Source: CAZADS01 sp964483985 (lineage in GTDB: Bacteria; Pseudomonadota; Alphaproteobacteria; Thalassobaculales; Thalassobaculaceae). From it: DNA of 53,524 nucleotides. Below are positions 25,106 through 34,850 of this stretch, one piece after another (within the stretch, counting starts at the first letter, position 1; each line of letters starts with the position of its first letter). The notes below the pieces were generated by a model, which saw nothing but the letters and a program-made list of their open reading frames with translations, ran no database searches and was not told where the DNA came from. A program made the translations under genes and the position numbers. The stretch spans positions 1 to 53,524 of the forward strand of contig CAZADS010000097.1 of assembly GCA_964483985.1 (NCBI GenBank), written 5' to 3'.

Positions 25106-26758
25106 ATGCGCTTTGATTTTCGAACAGAACCAGCTAGTTATCGCCATTGGGTTTTGAGGTTTGATGAGCCTATTGCGTATTTGATTTTAAATGTTGATGA
25201 GACTGGTGGTTTATCAGACGATTATGAGTTAAAACTGAATTCTTATGATTTAGGAGTCGATATAGAATTTTATGATGCATCTCAAAGGCTGCGCTTTGAG
25301 CATCCAGAGATTCGGGCGGTGGTTATTTGCTCCGCCAAAAATCGTGTATTTTGTGCCGGCGCTAACATAGGTATGTTGAAAGGTGCATCTCACAACTTCA
25401 AAGTGAATTTTTGTAAATTTACCAATGAAACTCGTAATGCCATTGAGGATGCAAGCGAAAATTCTGGGCAACGTTATGTTGCAGCCGTGTCAGGGGCTTG
25501 TGCTGGTGGAGGTTATGAGCTTGCTCTAGCTACAGACTATATTTTGTTGACAGACGACGGTTCTTCAACCGTTTCGCTTCCTGAGATAGCACTTTTAGCC
25601 GTTTTACCCGGAACAGGCGGGATTACTAGACTAACGGATAAACGTAAAATACGGAGGGATATTGTTGATGTTTTTAGCACAACAGAAGAAGGGGTGGGAG
25701 GAAGTCGCGCACTTGATTGGGGCTTAGTAGATGAATTGGTTCCTCCATCTAAATTTAATGAAGTGGTTTCGTCTTGCGCGCAGAAATTTGCGGAAACTTC
25801 CAGTCGAGAGAGAAATGCAATAGGATTGGAATTGGGACGCCTCGATTGCAGAGTTGATTCTGATTCCATTCACTACTCTACCGTTTTTGTCGATATTCAG
25901 AGAAGTAGCAGGATTGCAAATATAACGATTAAAGGACCTGATTCTGGACCTCCAAAGGACACTTATCCGGAAACATTAGGAGGGGCTGAATTTTGGCCCT
26001 TACGTGTAGCACGTGAATTAGACGATGCCTTGCTGCAAATTAGGTTTAATGAACCTTCAATATCGGTCATTATTTTTAAGACCTGGGGAGACGTCAAGCG
26101 CGTAGCCGCATACTGTTCGGTTTTGGAAAACAGCCAAGATAATTGGTTGATTAAAGAAATCGCTCTTTATTGGACTCGCGTTTTGAAAAGGATAGATTTA
26201 ACTTCGCGTTCTCTTGTTACTATGGTTGAACCTGGAAGTTGTTTTGCGGGATTTTTGGCGGAGCTTGTCTTTGCTGCCGATCGCTGTTTTATGGCGGATG
26301 GCGTTTTTGAAAAAAATAATTGTTCAGAGGCAAAACTTCTTTTAACTAGAGCAAACTTTGAACGGTATCCGATGTCCAATGGGATATCTAGGTTAGAGAC
26401 TAGATTTATTGGGAGCATTGATGCTGTTAAAGCAGCTAAGAAACACGTTGGTAAAAGTTTAAACGCGGTTGAAGCAAATAAACTTTCTTTAGTTACCCAA
26501 ATTTATGATTTTGTTGATTGGGATGATGAAGTAAGGATATTCCTTGAGCAACGGGTTAGTTTTTCTCCGGATGCTATGATCGGTTTAGAGGCTAACACTC
26601 GTTTTGCTGGGCCAGAAACTATGGAGACAAAAATCTTTGGTCGATTAACTGCATGGCAAAATTGGATATTTCAACGACCTAATGCTGTTGGAGAAAAAGG
26701 TGCTTTAAGCCGATACGGCACAGGGTTAAAAGCAAAATTCGATCGAGATCGAATTTAA
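25106..26758 (+). CDS. boxC: 2,3-epoxybenzoyl-CoA dihydrolase (benzoyl-CoA dihydrodiol lyase)
   Basis: This roughly 550-residue protein of the crotonase superfamily has the BoxC layout: an N-terminal crotonase domain with RAVVICSAKNRVFCAGANI and AAVSGACAGGGYELALATDY, LPEIALLAVLPGTGGITRL, and a second, degenerate crotonase-like half after residue 280. It hydrolyses the 2,3-epoxide made by BoxB, opening the ring to 3,4-dehydroadipyl-CoA semialdehyde and formate. Length and the duplicated domain separate it from ordinary enoyl-CoA hydratases of about 260 residues. A TTG at 25061 is also in frame, but the ATG at 25106 matches the usual N-terminus (FDFRTEPASYRHW). boxB follows after 64 bp. Confidence 0.93.
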   Translation: MRFDFRTEPASYRHWVLRFDEPIAYLILNVDETGGLSDDYELKLNSYDLGVDIEFYDASQRLRFEHPEIRAVVICSAKNRVFCAGANIGMLKGASHNFKVNFCKFTNETRNAIEDASENSGQRYVAAVSGACAGGGYELALATDYILLTDDGSSTVSLPEIALLAVLPGTGGITRLTDKRKIRRDIVDVFSTTEEGVGGSRALDWGLVDELVPPSKFNEVVSSCAQKFAETSSRERNAIGLELGRLDCRVDSDSIHYSTVFVDIQRSSRIANITIKGPDSGPPKDTYPETLGGAEFWPLRVARELDDALLQIRFNEPSISVIIFKTWGDVKRVAAYCSVLENSQDNWLIKEIALYWTRVLKRIDLTSRSLVTMVEPGSCFAGFLAELVFAADRCFMADGVFEKNNCSEAKLLLTRANFERYPMSNGISRLETRFIGSIDAVKAAKKHVGKSLNAVEANKLSLVTQIYDFVDWDDEVRIFLEQRVSFSPDAMIGLEANTRFAGPETMETKIFGRLTAWQNWIFQRPNAVGEKGALSRYGTGLKAKFDRDRI

Positions 26759-26822
26759 GAAAACCATCTAACTAAGTTCTCGATAAAGCATTTTTTGGGT
26801 AAAGGATTTTACTGGATATTTT

Positions 26823-28265
26823 ATGATTAACAGCGCTATTGATTACACTGAGTCTATTCCAAATAATGTTGGGTTATCTGATGATCGCCGAGTTCTTAGG
26901 GCCCTGGAGCGGTGGCACCCTAGGTATAAGGCATGGTGGCGGGAAATGGGACCGGATCGGTTTCAGGAATCGTTGGTTTACCTCCGAACTGCTATCGGAG
27001 TCGATAAAAGCGGTTGGGCAAAATTTGATTATGTCAGGATGCCTGATTACCAGTGGGGTATTCTTTTAGCGCCACAAAACCCCAATGCTTTAATCGGGTT
27101 TGGACAGCATAAGGGGGAGCCTGTTTGGCAGGAGGTTCCTGGGGAATATAGATCTATACTGCGGCGTCTCTGCGTGATTCAAGGCGACACAGAACCGGCC
27201 TCGGTTGAGCAACAACGGTATCTGGGTTCTACGGCACCTTCCCTCTATGACATGCGTAATTTATTTCAAGTTAATGTTGAGGAAGCCAGACATCTTTGGG
27301 CTATGGTTTATCTTCTACAAAAATATTTTGGGAAGGATGGTCGCGAAGACGCAGAGAATTTACTTCACCGTCGCTCTGGCGATGGTGATAGACCGCGAAT
27401 GCTTGGTGCGTTTAATGAAGCTACTCCAGATTGGTTAAGTTTTTTTATGTTTACTTATTTCACTGACCGGGATGGAAAAATGCAGCTTGAAAGTTTGGCT
27501 CAATCTGGTTTTGATCCATTAGCCAGAACTACCCGGTTTATGCTAACAGAAGAGGCGCATCATATGTTCGTGGGAGAATCTGGAATCAGCCGAATCGTTA
27601 AGCGCACCTGTGAAGCGATGAAGACTTCAAAAATTGAGGACCCATTTGATATTCAGGCTATACGGAGTCTAGGTGTCATTGATTTGCCGACAATACAAAA
27701 GAAGGCGAATCTACATTATTCATTATCTCTGGATTTATTTGGATCCGAAATTTCGACGAATGCTGCGAACGCATTTACCTATGGCTTAAAAGGACGTTAT
27801 CGGGAAGACAGAATTGAAGACGATCATGCTTTGATACACGAGTTTTATCCGGTGAAAAAACTGATTGATGGTAAAATGAAAATGGTGCAGGAGCCTGCAC
27901 TTACAGCGTTGAATGCGCGATTGCGAGATGATTATATAAAAGAAACTAAAGCTGGTATAGACCGTTGGAATAGACAGATTGAAAAGGCCGGTATTTGTTA
28001 CCGTTTTCGGTTGCCGCATGTTGCATTTAATCGAGATATTGGCGCATTTGCCCGTTGTCATGTGACACCGAAAGGAGAGATTATATCAGAGCAAAGTTTC
28101 AACAAATGCCGTGCATCATGGTTGCCGACTTCCGATGATGGAGAATTCATAGCCTCCTTAATGCACCTTGAAGTAAAGTGTGGAAATTATGCAAGTTGGA
28201 TTGCGCCTCCCCGTACTGGTATAGATAATCGGCCAGGCGACTTTGAATTTGTTAAATTGCAATAG
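26823..28265 (+). CDS. boxB: Benzoyl-CoA 2,3-epoxidase, oxygenase component
   Basis: This 480-residue class I diiron protein matches BoxB. The six iron ligands reported for Azoarcus evansii BoxB (E120, E150, H153, D211, E240, H243) all fall at a constant +4 offset: E124 (GDTEP), E154 and H157 (VEEARHLW), D215 (YFTDRDG), E244 and H247 (LTEEAHHMF). This strongly suggests a working epoxidase that converts benzoyl-CoA and O2 to 2,3-epoxybenzoyl-CoA. It needs electrons from the BoxA reductase, which is not encoded in the window. The order boxC-boxB and the hyu genes on both sides differ from the classical boxABC clusters. Confidence 0.96.
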   Translation: MINSAIDYTESIPNNVGLSDDRRVLRALERWHPRYKAWWREMGPDRFQESLVYLRTAIGVDKSGWAKFDYVRMPDYQWGILLAPQNPNALIGFGQHKGEPVWQEVPGEYRSILRRLCVIQGDTEPASVEQQRYLGSTAPSLYDMRNLFQVNVEEARHLWAMVYLLQKYFGKDGREDAENLLHRRSGDGDRPRMLGAFNEATPDWLSFFMFTYFTDRDGKMQLESLAQSGFDPLARTTRFMLTEEAHHMFVGESGISRIVKRTCEAMKTSKIEDPFDIQAIRSLGVIDLPTIQKKANLHYSLSLDLFGSEISTNAANAFTYGLKGRYREDRIEDDHALIHEFYPVKKLIDGKMKMVQEPALTALNARLRDDYIKETKAGIDRWNRQIEKAGICYRFRLPHVAFNRDIGAFARCHVTPKGEIISEQSFNKCRASWLPTSDDGEFIASLMHLEVKCGNYASWIAPPRTGIDNRPGDFEFVKLQ

Positions 28266-28428
28266 TCTCCGGAGTTGATTAAGAAATAAATTTTTAAATA
28301 GTCTAATGGTTGCTTTTCCGAATTTTTAATACGCTAATTAACAAGATGAAGGTACTCTTGTTGTTGGCAATAAGAGCAACTATCGTCATTATTGAGTGGA
28401 TAAGCTTAGTTTAATCTTGGGGGAAGCC

Positions 28429-30087
28429 GTGGCTATTTCAGTAGATCCGATTACTGTTTCAGTAGTTCAGCACCGTTTAACCGCTATTGTAGCTGAGATG
28501 GGTGAAGCGATGCTCCGCACATCATACTCGCAGATACTTAATTCAAGCCGGGATTTTTCTACTTGTATATGTGATGCTAAGTGCCGTCTAGCGGCTCAAG
28601 CGGAACACATTCCAATTCACGTTGGTGCTCTGGCATTTGCTGCACAATCTGTAAGCGATTATTTTGGAAACACCGTCAAACAAGGGGACGTGTATCTTTT
28701 AAATGATCCATACTTTGGTGGAAGCCATTTGCCTGATGTCACAGCTTTCGTTCCAGTATTCACGGGCAATAAGCTGGCTTTTTGGACTATCAACAGAGCT
28801 CATCATAGCGATATAGGTGGGGCAACTTACGGGGCTTATAATCCAACGGCGACTTCAATCTTTCAGGAAGGGTTGAGAATAACCCCACTAAAACTTTATG
28901 ATCAGGGTATAGTTCGCCAAGATTTACTCGATATGATCGCGACAAATACTCGGCATCCTAGAGATTTTAAGGGTGATTTGGCGGCTCAAATTGGATCGGT
29001 TAGGGTAGGTGAACGGCGGGTTTTGTCATTAATAGAAGAATTTGGAACGGAAACGGTGTTATCAGCGGTTGATGTTATACTTGATGGTGCTGAACATCAG
29101 ACACGCGCGGTCATAGCCACTTGGCCAGATGGTGTTTATAAAGGCGAGGCGGTTCTAGATGACGATGGTCATGGGCGGACCGATGTTACTATAAGGGCCA
29201 AAGTTACAAAATCTGGCAGTGACCTTACTGTTGACCTAACCGAATCAGATACCCAATCAGCAGGGTTTCTTAACTCATCCTATGCAAATATGCGCTCGGC
29301 AGTAGCTATGTCTATCGCTTATTTGATTGATCCTGATACACCTAAGAACCAAGGCTCATCGAGGCCTGTAACTGTTAAAGCAAAACGTGGAACCATCGTT
29401 TGGTCAGAGGATGGTGCACCTGTAACGATGTGCACAAGCCATTGTTCCAACGAAATTTGCGAAGCGATCACCGTAGCATTGTCAAAGGCTTGCCCGGAAC
29501 GAACTACTGGGGGCTGGGGTCGAAGATTTAGGGTTGCAATTCAAGGCGATAATCCCAAAACAGGACGAAGTTTCATTTGGCATTTATTTCACGCTCGGCC
29601 GGGCGCGGGTGGATCCTCTGGTGGTGACGGTTGGCATAATTGTGGCGAGTGGCACTCGGCTGGCGGGTTAAAGTTTGGAAGCGTAGAATTAGCAGAAGCT
29701 CGTTTTCCGTTACATTTCGAGAGGCATGAATTTAGACCAGATTCGGCTGGTGACGGTGAATTTAGGGGGGGAGCCGGCGTTGACCTAGAATTAAAAATAG
29801 AGACCAAGAGTCCGTCATTGGCCAATACAGCAGGAGATGGGAATCGACATGGGTCTAGAGGTATGGTCGGGGGTCGAGACGGGCAACCCCATCATTATGA
29901 ACTGCATAGATCTGACGGAACTATTCGTGAATTGAAGACTAAAGAAATTCTCATTCCGGTCGATCCCGGGGATACTTTTGTGATCCGGTCTGCCGGTGGT
30001 GGTGGCTGGGGAAGCCCGAATGACCGTTCCAAAGAAATGAGGGAACGTGATTTTGAAAACGGAATTACGAGCTCGACAGAAGGGTAA
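28429..30087 (+). CDS. hyuB: Hydantoinase/oxoprolinase family protein, B subunit (second copy)
   Basis: This roughly 552-residue HyuB paralogue has VDPITVSVVQHRLTAIVAEM, YLLNDPYFGGSHLPDVTAF, AHHSDIGGATYG and RSAGGGGWGSPNDR. It differs clearly from the first HyuB, for example in the long GAGGSSGGDGWHNCGEW insertion-like stretch, so it is not a recent duplicate. The start is probably the GTG at 28429, which has GGGGGA at the right distance; an upstream GTG at 28396 is in frame but lacks a ribosome-binding site. hyuA starts 4 bp after the stop. The pair likely forms a second ATP-dependent complex. Confidence 0.9.
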   Translation: MAISVDPITVSVVQHRLTAIVAEMGEAMLRTSYSQILNSSRDFSTCICDAKCRLAAQAEHIPIHVGALAFAAQSVSDYFGNTVKQGDVYLLNDPYFGGSHLPDVTAFVPVFTGNKLAFWTINRAHHSDIGGATYGAYNPTATSIFQEGLRITPLKLYDQGIVRQDLLDMIATNTRHPRDFKGDLAAQIGSVRVGERRVLSLIEEFGTETVLSAVDVILDGAEHQTRAVIATWPDGVYKGEAVLDDDGHGRTDVTIRAKVTKSGSDLTVDLTESDTQSAGFLNSSYANMRSAVAMSIAYLIDPDTPKNQGSSRPVTVKAKRGTIVWSEDGAPVTMCTSHCSNEICEAITVALSKACPERTTGGWGRRFRVAIQGDNPKTGRSFIWHLFHARPGAGGSSGGDGWHNCGEWHSAGGLKFGSVELAEARFPLHFERHEFRPDSAGDGEFRGGAGVDLELKIETKSPSLANTAGDGNRHGSRGMVGGRDGQPHHYELHRSDGTIRELKTKEILIPVDPGDTFVIRSAGGGGWGSPNDRSKEMRERDFENGITSSTEG

Positions 30088-30091
30088 CGCC

Positions 30092-32134
30092 ATGATCAGG
30101 ATTGGTATAGATGTTGGGGGTACTTTTACAGATATCGTCGCCGTTTCGGAAGATGGAACTGTTACTTTTTCCAAAGCGGCCAGTACGCCGAACGATCCTT
30201 CTATAGGTGTTATGGATGCATTGATTCGTTTATCCGAAGTCCTATCAATGGATCTTCCAAATCTTTTGAACGGCACGGAGCGAATTGTTCACGGGACTAC
30301 GGTAGCCACGAATTCTTTGCTTGAACGGAAAGGGGCTAAGGTCGGGCTCCTTACGACTCATGGTCATCGTGACGTTTTAGAAATGCGAGAAGGACTAAAA
30401 GAGGAACGTTATAACATGCGATTGCCAGCGCCGGATCCTCTTGTGCCGAGGCATCTTCGGCTAGGTATTGTAGAGCGGATGAGACCCGATGGAACTGTTC
30501 ATACGCCTCTGAATGCTTCTTCGCTCAAAGTTGCTATAGATAAGCTTAAATTAGCAAAGGTCACTTCAGTGGCCGTCTGTTACCTTCATGCATATAAAGA
30601 ATCGTCCCATGAAAAAGAAACTCGCGAGGTTCTCGAGCGGGAGATGCCAGATGTATCTGTGTCACTTTCTTCAGAAGTATTTCCAGAAATTAAAGAATAT
30701 GAGCGGGTTTCAACGACGGTCGTTAACGCTTACGTGCGTCCTGTTGTCGAAGCCTATTTGGGTAGACTTAGAAATCGTTTAAAAGAAGCAGGTTATTCCG
30801 GTCCTGTGCTGATCATTTTATCACACGGAGGAGTCGCGCCAATTGATGAGGCCGTTCGACTAGCCGCCGCGACCGTACTTTCGGGTCCGGCGGGTGGAGT
30901 TGCTGGGAGTAGGCACGGATCTGCTTTGATTGGAGCCGAAAATCTCGTGCCGTTTGATATGGGCGGTACAAGTACCGATATATCAATGATCGTAAATGGT
31001 GAACCGGCATTATCATCTACTCGTGGCATTGCGGGCCAGAGAATTGCACTCCAATCACTGGACATAGTCAGTATAGCATCTGGCGGCGGCTCGATCGCTC
31101 GTGTGGATAGTGGCGGAATTCTGAGGGTTGGTCCAGAGAGTGCAGGGGCCGTGCCAGGACCAGCATGCTATGGAAAAGGTGGTAAAGATGTCGCCGTTAC
31201 TGATGCGAGCGTGGTGCTTGGCTTTTTAAATCCAAATAATTTTTTAGGTGGCAGAGAAACGTTGAATAGATCTGCTGCTGAGAAAGCGTTGGACCGACTG
31301 GCCTCGCAATTGTTTGTGGATCGTGCTGCTGCGGCTGAAGGCGTACACCGTGTTATCAATACTCATATGGCGGAAGGTATACGTCTAGTATCTGTCAGAC
31401 GGGGCGTGGACCCTCGTCGTTTTGCACTTTTATCTTTTGGCGGGGCTGCTGGGATTCATATTACTGACATAGCCCGTCAGTTGGAGGTTGAAAGGGTGGT
31501 TGTTCCCAGGACCGCTGCTGTCTTATCAGCGTGGGGAATGTTAGCGACTGATTTGCGTTATGAAGTTAGTCGGACACATATTGGTGACACTAGTTTGTTG
31601 GATGCGGAAACAGTTAAGACCGTTTATGAAGAAATGGAAGAAGAGGGACGGGAACGGTTATCCGAGGCTTTTGAGGGCGAAGTTTTAGTCCGTAGATCCG
31701 CAGATATGCGTTATGGAGAGCAAATTTATGAAATAGATGTTCCTCTTGAAAACATTGATTTTTCTGCAAAAGATTTGATGGCTGAAGTTTCTCAACGGTT
31801 TCATATAAGGCATGAAGAACTATTTACTTATAGTTTACCCGATCAGGAGGCTGTTTTGGTCAATGCGCGGTTGGCAGCAATTGGGAGCTTGCCAAATTTG
31901 CCTCAAGAACCACTAATGAGCGATCGAGAAAATGTGGAACCCCAAGAATTGCGACAGATTTATCTCGGTGGATGGCAGGAAGTTCCTGTTTACGACTTAG
32001 AAACATTGGCTCCGAAACAAGAAATTCTAGGACCAGCTATAGTTGAATCTGAGACAACTACGATAGTTCTCAGAAACGGAGATAAAGCTATCGCTACCGG
32101 AAATCTATGGCTGGATATTAAAGTCGGCAATTAG
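30092..32134 (+). CDS. hyuA: Hydantoinase/oxoprolinase family protein, A subunit (second copy)
   Basis: This roughly 680-residue HyuA paralogue has MIRIGIDVGGTFTDIVAV, VHGTTVATNSLLERKG, TVLSGPAGGVAGSRHG and VPFDMGGTSTDISM. These are the phosphate-binding and adenosine motifs of the acetate-kinase/actin fold. An upstream TTG at 30047 would overlap hyuB; the ATG at 30092 begins exactly at the conserved N-terminus and is preferred. Gene order here is B-A, the reverse of the first pair (A-B), so the two pairs did not arise by simple tandem copying. The gene converges on the sterol-desaturase gene, with 92 bp between stops and no clear terminator. Confidence 0.92.
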   Translation: MIRIGIDVGGTFTDIVAVSEDGTVTFSKAASTPNDPSIGVMDALIRLSEVLSMDLPNLLNGTERIVHGTTVATNSLLERKGAKVGLLTTHGHRDVLEMREGLKEERYNMRLPAPDPLVPRHLRLGIVERMRPDGTVHTPLNASSLKVAIDKLKLAKVTSVAVCYLHAYKESSHEKETREVLEREMPDVSVSLSSEVFPEIKEYERVSTTVVNAYVRPVVEAYLGRLRNRLKEAGYSGPVLIILSHGGVAPIDEAVRLAAATVLSGPAGGVAGSRHGSALIGAENLVPFDMGGTSTDISMIVNGEPALSSTRGIAGQRIALQSLDIVSIASGGGSIARVDSGGILRVGPESAGAVPGPACYGKGGKDVAVTDASVVLGFLNPNNFLGGRETLNRSAAEKALDRLASQLFVDRAAAAEGVHRVINTHMAEGIRLVSVRRGVDPRRFALLSFGGAAGIHITDIARQLEVERVVVPRTAAVLSAWGMLATDLRYEVSRTHIGDTSLLDAETVKTVYEEMEEEGRERLSEAFEGEVLVRRSADMRYGEQIYEIDVPLENIDFSAKDLMAEVSQRFHIRHEELFTYSLPDQEAVLVNARLAAIGSLPNLPQEPLMSDRENVEPQELRQIYLGGWQEVPVYDLETLAPKQEILGPAIVESETTTIVLRNGDKAIATGNLWLDIKVGN

Positions 32135-32226
32135 CCCAATAATTGCAGTTGCAAAAATCAACAAAGGGTCCATTGGGGAAATAGGATCTTATCTCGTAAT
32201 ACTTTTGTCTTAATTATAGGATTGCT

Positions 32227-33243
32227 TCACGTTCTTCCGTGTGCCTCCTGTCGACGTTTTTTCATAATAGCATGGCCTTCGGGCGTACCGTCATGTTGCG
32301 ACCCAAACCATTTGTCCAAAGGAACCAGACCATCGCCCCCGTAATTGCATTCAAAATATTTGTGATGCAAGTAGTGGAAATACCGTTGCCCCAAAGTTAA
32401 TTTGGTTTTCTTTCCAAGAAGAAATTTGTCAAAGCCTATATGCCCTAGTGCTGGCGTTAAACCTGTGGCTTGGACGTGAAAAATAGCGTGCACTGGATGG
32501 GAAATCACCACCCAGTGGAGAAGCACACCACTAAAATAAAGTATATGTTCTACTGGATGCATTGCTAGCCCAGACCATGGTCCAATATTGACATTTTTGT
32601 GGTGGAGATAATGCACGGTACGATACAGAAATTTTACATGCAATAAGCGATGTACAAAGTAAAAATGTGCATCGCGAAACATTGGAATAGCAAGGAAAAG
32701 TATAATAAACCAAACTGGGTTGGTCTCCCAATTTAGGAAAGGTATAAATTCATTGGCAAAAGCCCAAAGTGTCAAAACTTCGTATGTAGTCCAAATACCG
32801 CAGCCACTAACGGCACTCCAGAACATATTGTCCCAAACTTGATCTCCAAATAAAAAGCGGCGATGTTTAATTTGGGGCCAATTCTTATTTAGTTTGAATG
32901 CCTTTCCTTGAGATTTAAGAACATAAAACCTCAAATGCCAACCACCGAATACTAAAAATAGGAACCCTAAATTTCGGGCGAATATCAGTCCAATCCACTC
33001 AATTTGAAATGATTTCATTGTGGCAATTGCTGGAGTTAAATAGAGCCAGGTGACGATTGCCAAGCCCATGTAAAGTAAGTTACGAGGAAGAAAGTATCCT
33101 GGGTACCCAAAAATATACTTAACCAAAGCTATGGGTTGAGGTGGCCACACAAAAACCGGCGGATTAGTGATTGGTACTTCCGGCACCCAATTTTTTCCGG
33201 TTTCTAAGCCTTCATCTTTTGTGACCTCAGTCATAAATACCAT
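32227..33243 (-). CDS. Sterol desaturase/fatty acid hydroxylase family membrane protein
   Basis: This 338-residue membrane protein has the three histidine clusters of the family: HFYFVHRLLH, HYLHHKN and HYLHHKYFECNYGG, which hold a non-haem diiron centre. Several hydrophobic segments are visible, for example LLYMGLAIVTWLYLTPAI, IGLIFARNLGFLFLVFGGW and PVWFIILFLAIP. The N-terminal 40 residues are polar and cytoplasmic. Members hydroxylate or desaturate lipids or other hydrophobic substrates with O2 and an electron donor. The substrate is unknown. Confidence 0.9.
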   Translation of the reverse strand: MVFMTEVTKDEGLETGKNWVPEVPITNPPVFVWPPQPIALVKYIFGYPGYFLPRNLLYMGLAIVTWLYLTPAIATMKSFQIEWIGLIFARNLGFLFLVFGGWHLRFYVLKSQGKAFKLNKNWPQIKHRRFLFGDQVWDNMFWSAVSGCGIWTTYEVLTLWAFANEFIPFLNWETNPVWFIILFLAIPMFRDAHFYFVHRLLHVKFLYRTVHYLHHKNVNIGPWSGLAMHPVEHILYFSGVLLHWVVISHPVHAIFHVQATGLTPALGHIGFDKFLLGKKTKLTLGQRYFHYLHHKYFECNYGGDGLVPLDKWFGSQHDGTPEGHAIMKKRRQEAHGRT

Positions 33244-33461
33244 CCCTGAAGCAGCAGTCTAAATTTAGACCGTTGCTTTCCCAAAACAAAACTTCGATTT
33301 AGAATAATACAATAAAAGTTACAATACATTAAAATTTATAAAAACTTTAATACAATTCAAAATATCGCGCGAGACTAAAGTTTTTAAAGGGAAACGAAAA
33401 AACACTATAAAGATAGATCCAAGTGGCACACTTTAAAAAATTTTAGTGTAAATAGGTCAAG

Positions 33462-34703
33462 TTAGATAGATTGTTGAGTGATTTTATCTAGAACTGGAAG
33501 CAAGTACTTTCGAAATAAAACGGGGTTCTCTGACATAGGAAAATGTCCAACTTCTCTCATGACTTCAAAATGCGATGCGCCAATTAACTCCGCTAGTTCT
33601 TTCCCCATCTCCGGCGTCGCCGATACATCATATTCCCCGCTTAGTAAATATATTGGGCAAGATGACTCTCTTAAAGGGTCAGCTAGGCCATTTCGTAAAT
33701 CCCCATCTTTGAAATAGTAATGAAGATCTCCCATGAAGACACCCGGTCCACATTGCATGTAATGCCAGATGGTTTCCCAGCGTTCGGCTGCTGGTGATTG
33801 AGGTGCAATCATACCGGCCATGGAAGCACCGGCATTTTTGCCGCCGTGTATATCTGGTCTATGTAAAACCATATCGGGAGAGGAGTCTCCTAAACTTCGA
33901 TCCGTTGCGTAAAGTGCGGATTGTAGGCCTATGGCGGCTCGAATGCTTTCACCGTAGCGTAACGCTAAATGTAAAACTGCTCGGCCTCCTATAGAGCAGC
34001 CCATTATAACGGGGTAATTTATTTTTAATGCTTGAATAACAGTCATTATGATGGCTACGTAGTTTTCCGTTGTTAACTCATAAATTTCTTTTTCAAACCC
34101 AGCCGGAGGGGATGATTTACCGTGCCATGGTAAATCAAAAGCTATCACTCGAAATCGTTTAGTTATTTCACAGTCATTTAAAAGATGGCGGAACTGCCGT
34201 CCATCACTTCCGGCCGTATGAAGACAAATAAGTGGAATACCCTGACCGGCCTCTTCGAAGTATAATCTGTGAAGTCTATTGAATATTTTCTGTCGCATGT
34301 ATTTCCCTGTTATTGGTTCAATGGCGGGATCGAGTATAGAATGGGGATTTTTTTCCCCATTGCAAATATTTGTGAACAACATCTCAAGCAACAATAAATG
34401 TTGATTAAATTTAACTAAATTTCCGGTGACGATTAAATTTCTTGTCCTCCTCATAGTTGAGAGACATTGAAAGCCAGGCCTGGGGTTTGCTTTTAGTAGC
34501 TCTATCCAAGCTTCCTTCTTTGCAGTTAAAACAAAATCTATTGAAATGCCTGGCATTGGTTTTAAAAAATGAACGCCGTGGGAATCAATCTTTATAAAGG
34601 TGGAAACACTATTACATTTGATTTGGATTGAGAGCGGACCGAAACAACAATGAAGGCCTATATTGGGATTTGATTGGGCGCGTGCGGAGAGAAACTCAAA
34701 CAT
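33462..34703 (-). CDS. Alpha/beta hydrolase with SCP2-like N-terminal domain
   Basis: The protein is 413 residues. Residues from about 140 form an alpha/beta hydrolase fold: LICLHTAGSDGRQF (oxyanion HTAG), FDLPWHGKS, the nucleophile elbow GCSIGG with S237, an aspartate in LLSGEYDVSA and a histidine in EVGHFPM. The first 115 or so residues are not part of the hydrolase. Their pattern (ISIDFVLTAKKEAWIELLKANP, then RNLIVTGNLVKFNQHLLLLEM) resembles an SCP2/sterol-carrier lipid-binding domain, a weak but suggestive match. A lipid-binding module joined to a hydrolase would fit a hydrophobic ester or ring-cleavage product. The 218-bp upstream gap is AT-rich with nothing recognised. Confidence 0.8.
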   Translation of the reverse strand: MFEFLSARAQSNPNIGLHCCFGPLSIQIKCNSVSTFIKIDSHGVHFLKPMPGISIDFVLTAKKEAWIELLKANPRPGFQCLSTMRRTRNLIVTGNLVKFNQHLLLLEMLFTNICNGEKNPHSILDPAIEPITGKYMRQKIFNRLHRLYFEEAGQGIPLICLHTAGSDGRQFRHLLNDCEITKRFRVIAFDLPWHGKSSPPAGFEKEIYELTTENYVAIIMTVIQALKINYPVIMGCSIGGRAVLHLALRYGESIRAAIGLQSALYATDRSLGDSSPDMVLHRPDIHGGKNAGASMAGMIAPQSPAAERWETIWHYMQCGPGVFMGDLHYYFKDGDLRNGLADPLRESSCPIYLLSGEYDVSATPEMGKELAELIGASHFEVMREVGHFPMSENPVLFRKYLLPVLDKITQQSI

Positions 34704-34850
34704 TTTTACACTCGGCTCTAGAGTTGGTCAGGGTATCTTAGTAATTTAATACTATCCAAGTCCTTCGAACTGGTTACTGGGGTCTATAGATTTCTACAAC
34801 TGAGATTGCATCCCATTTGTTTTTAGTTTTCATAATGGGGATAATCTTCA

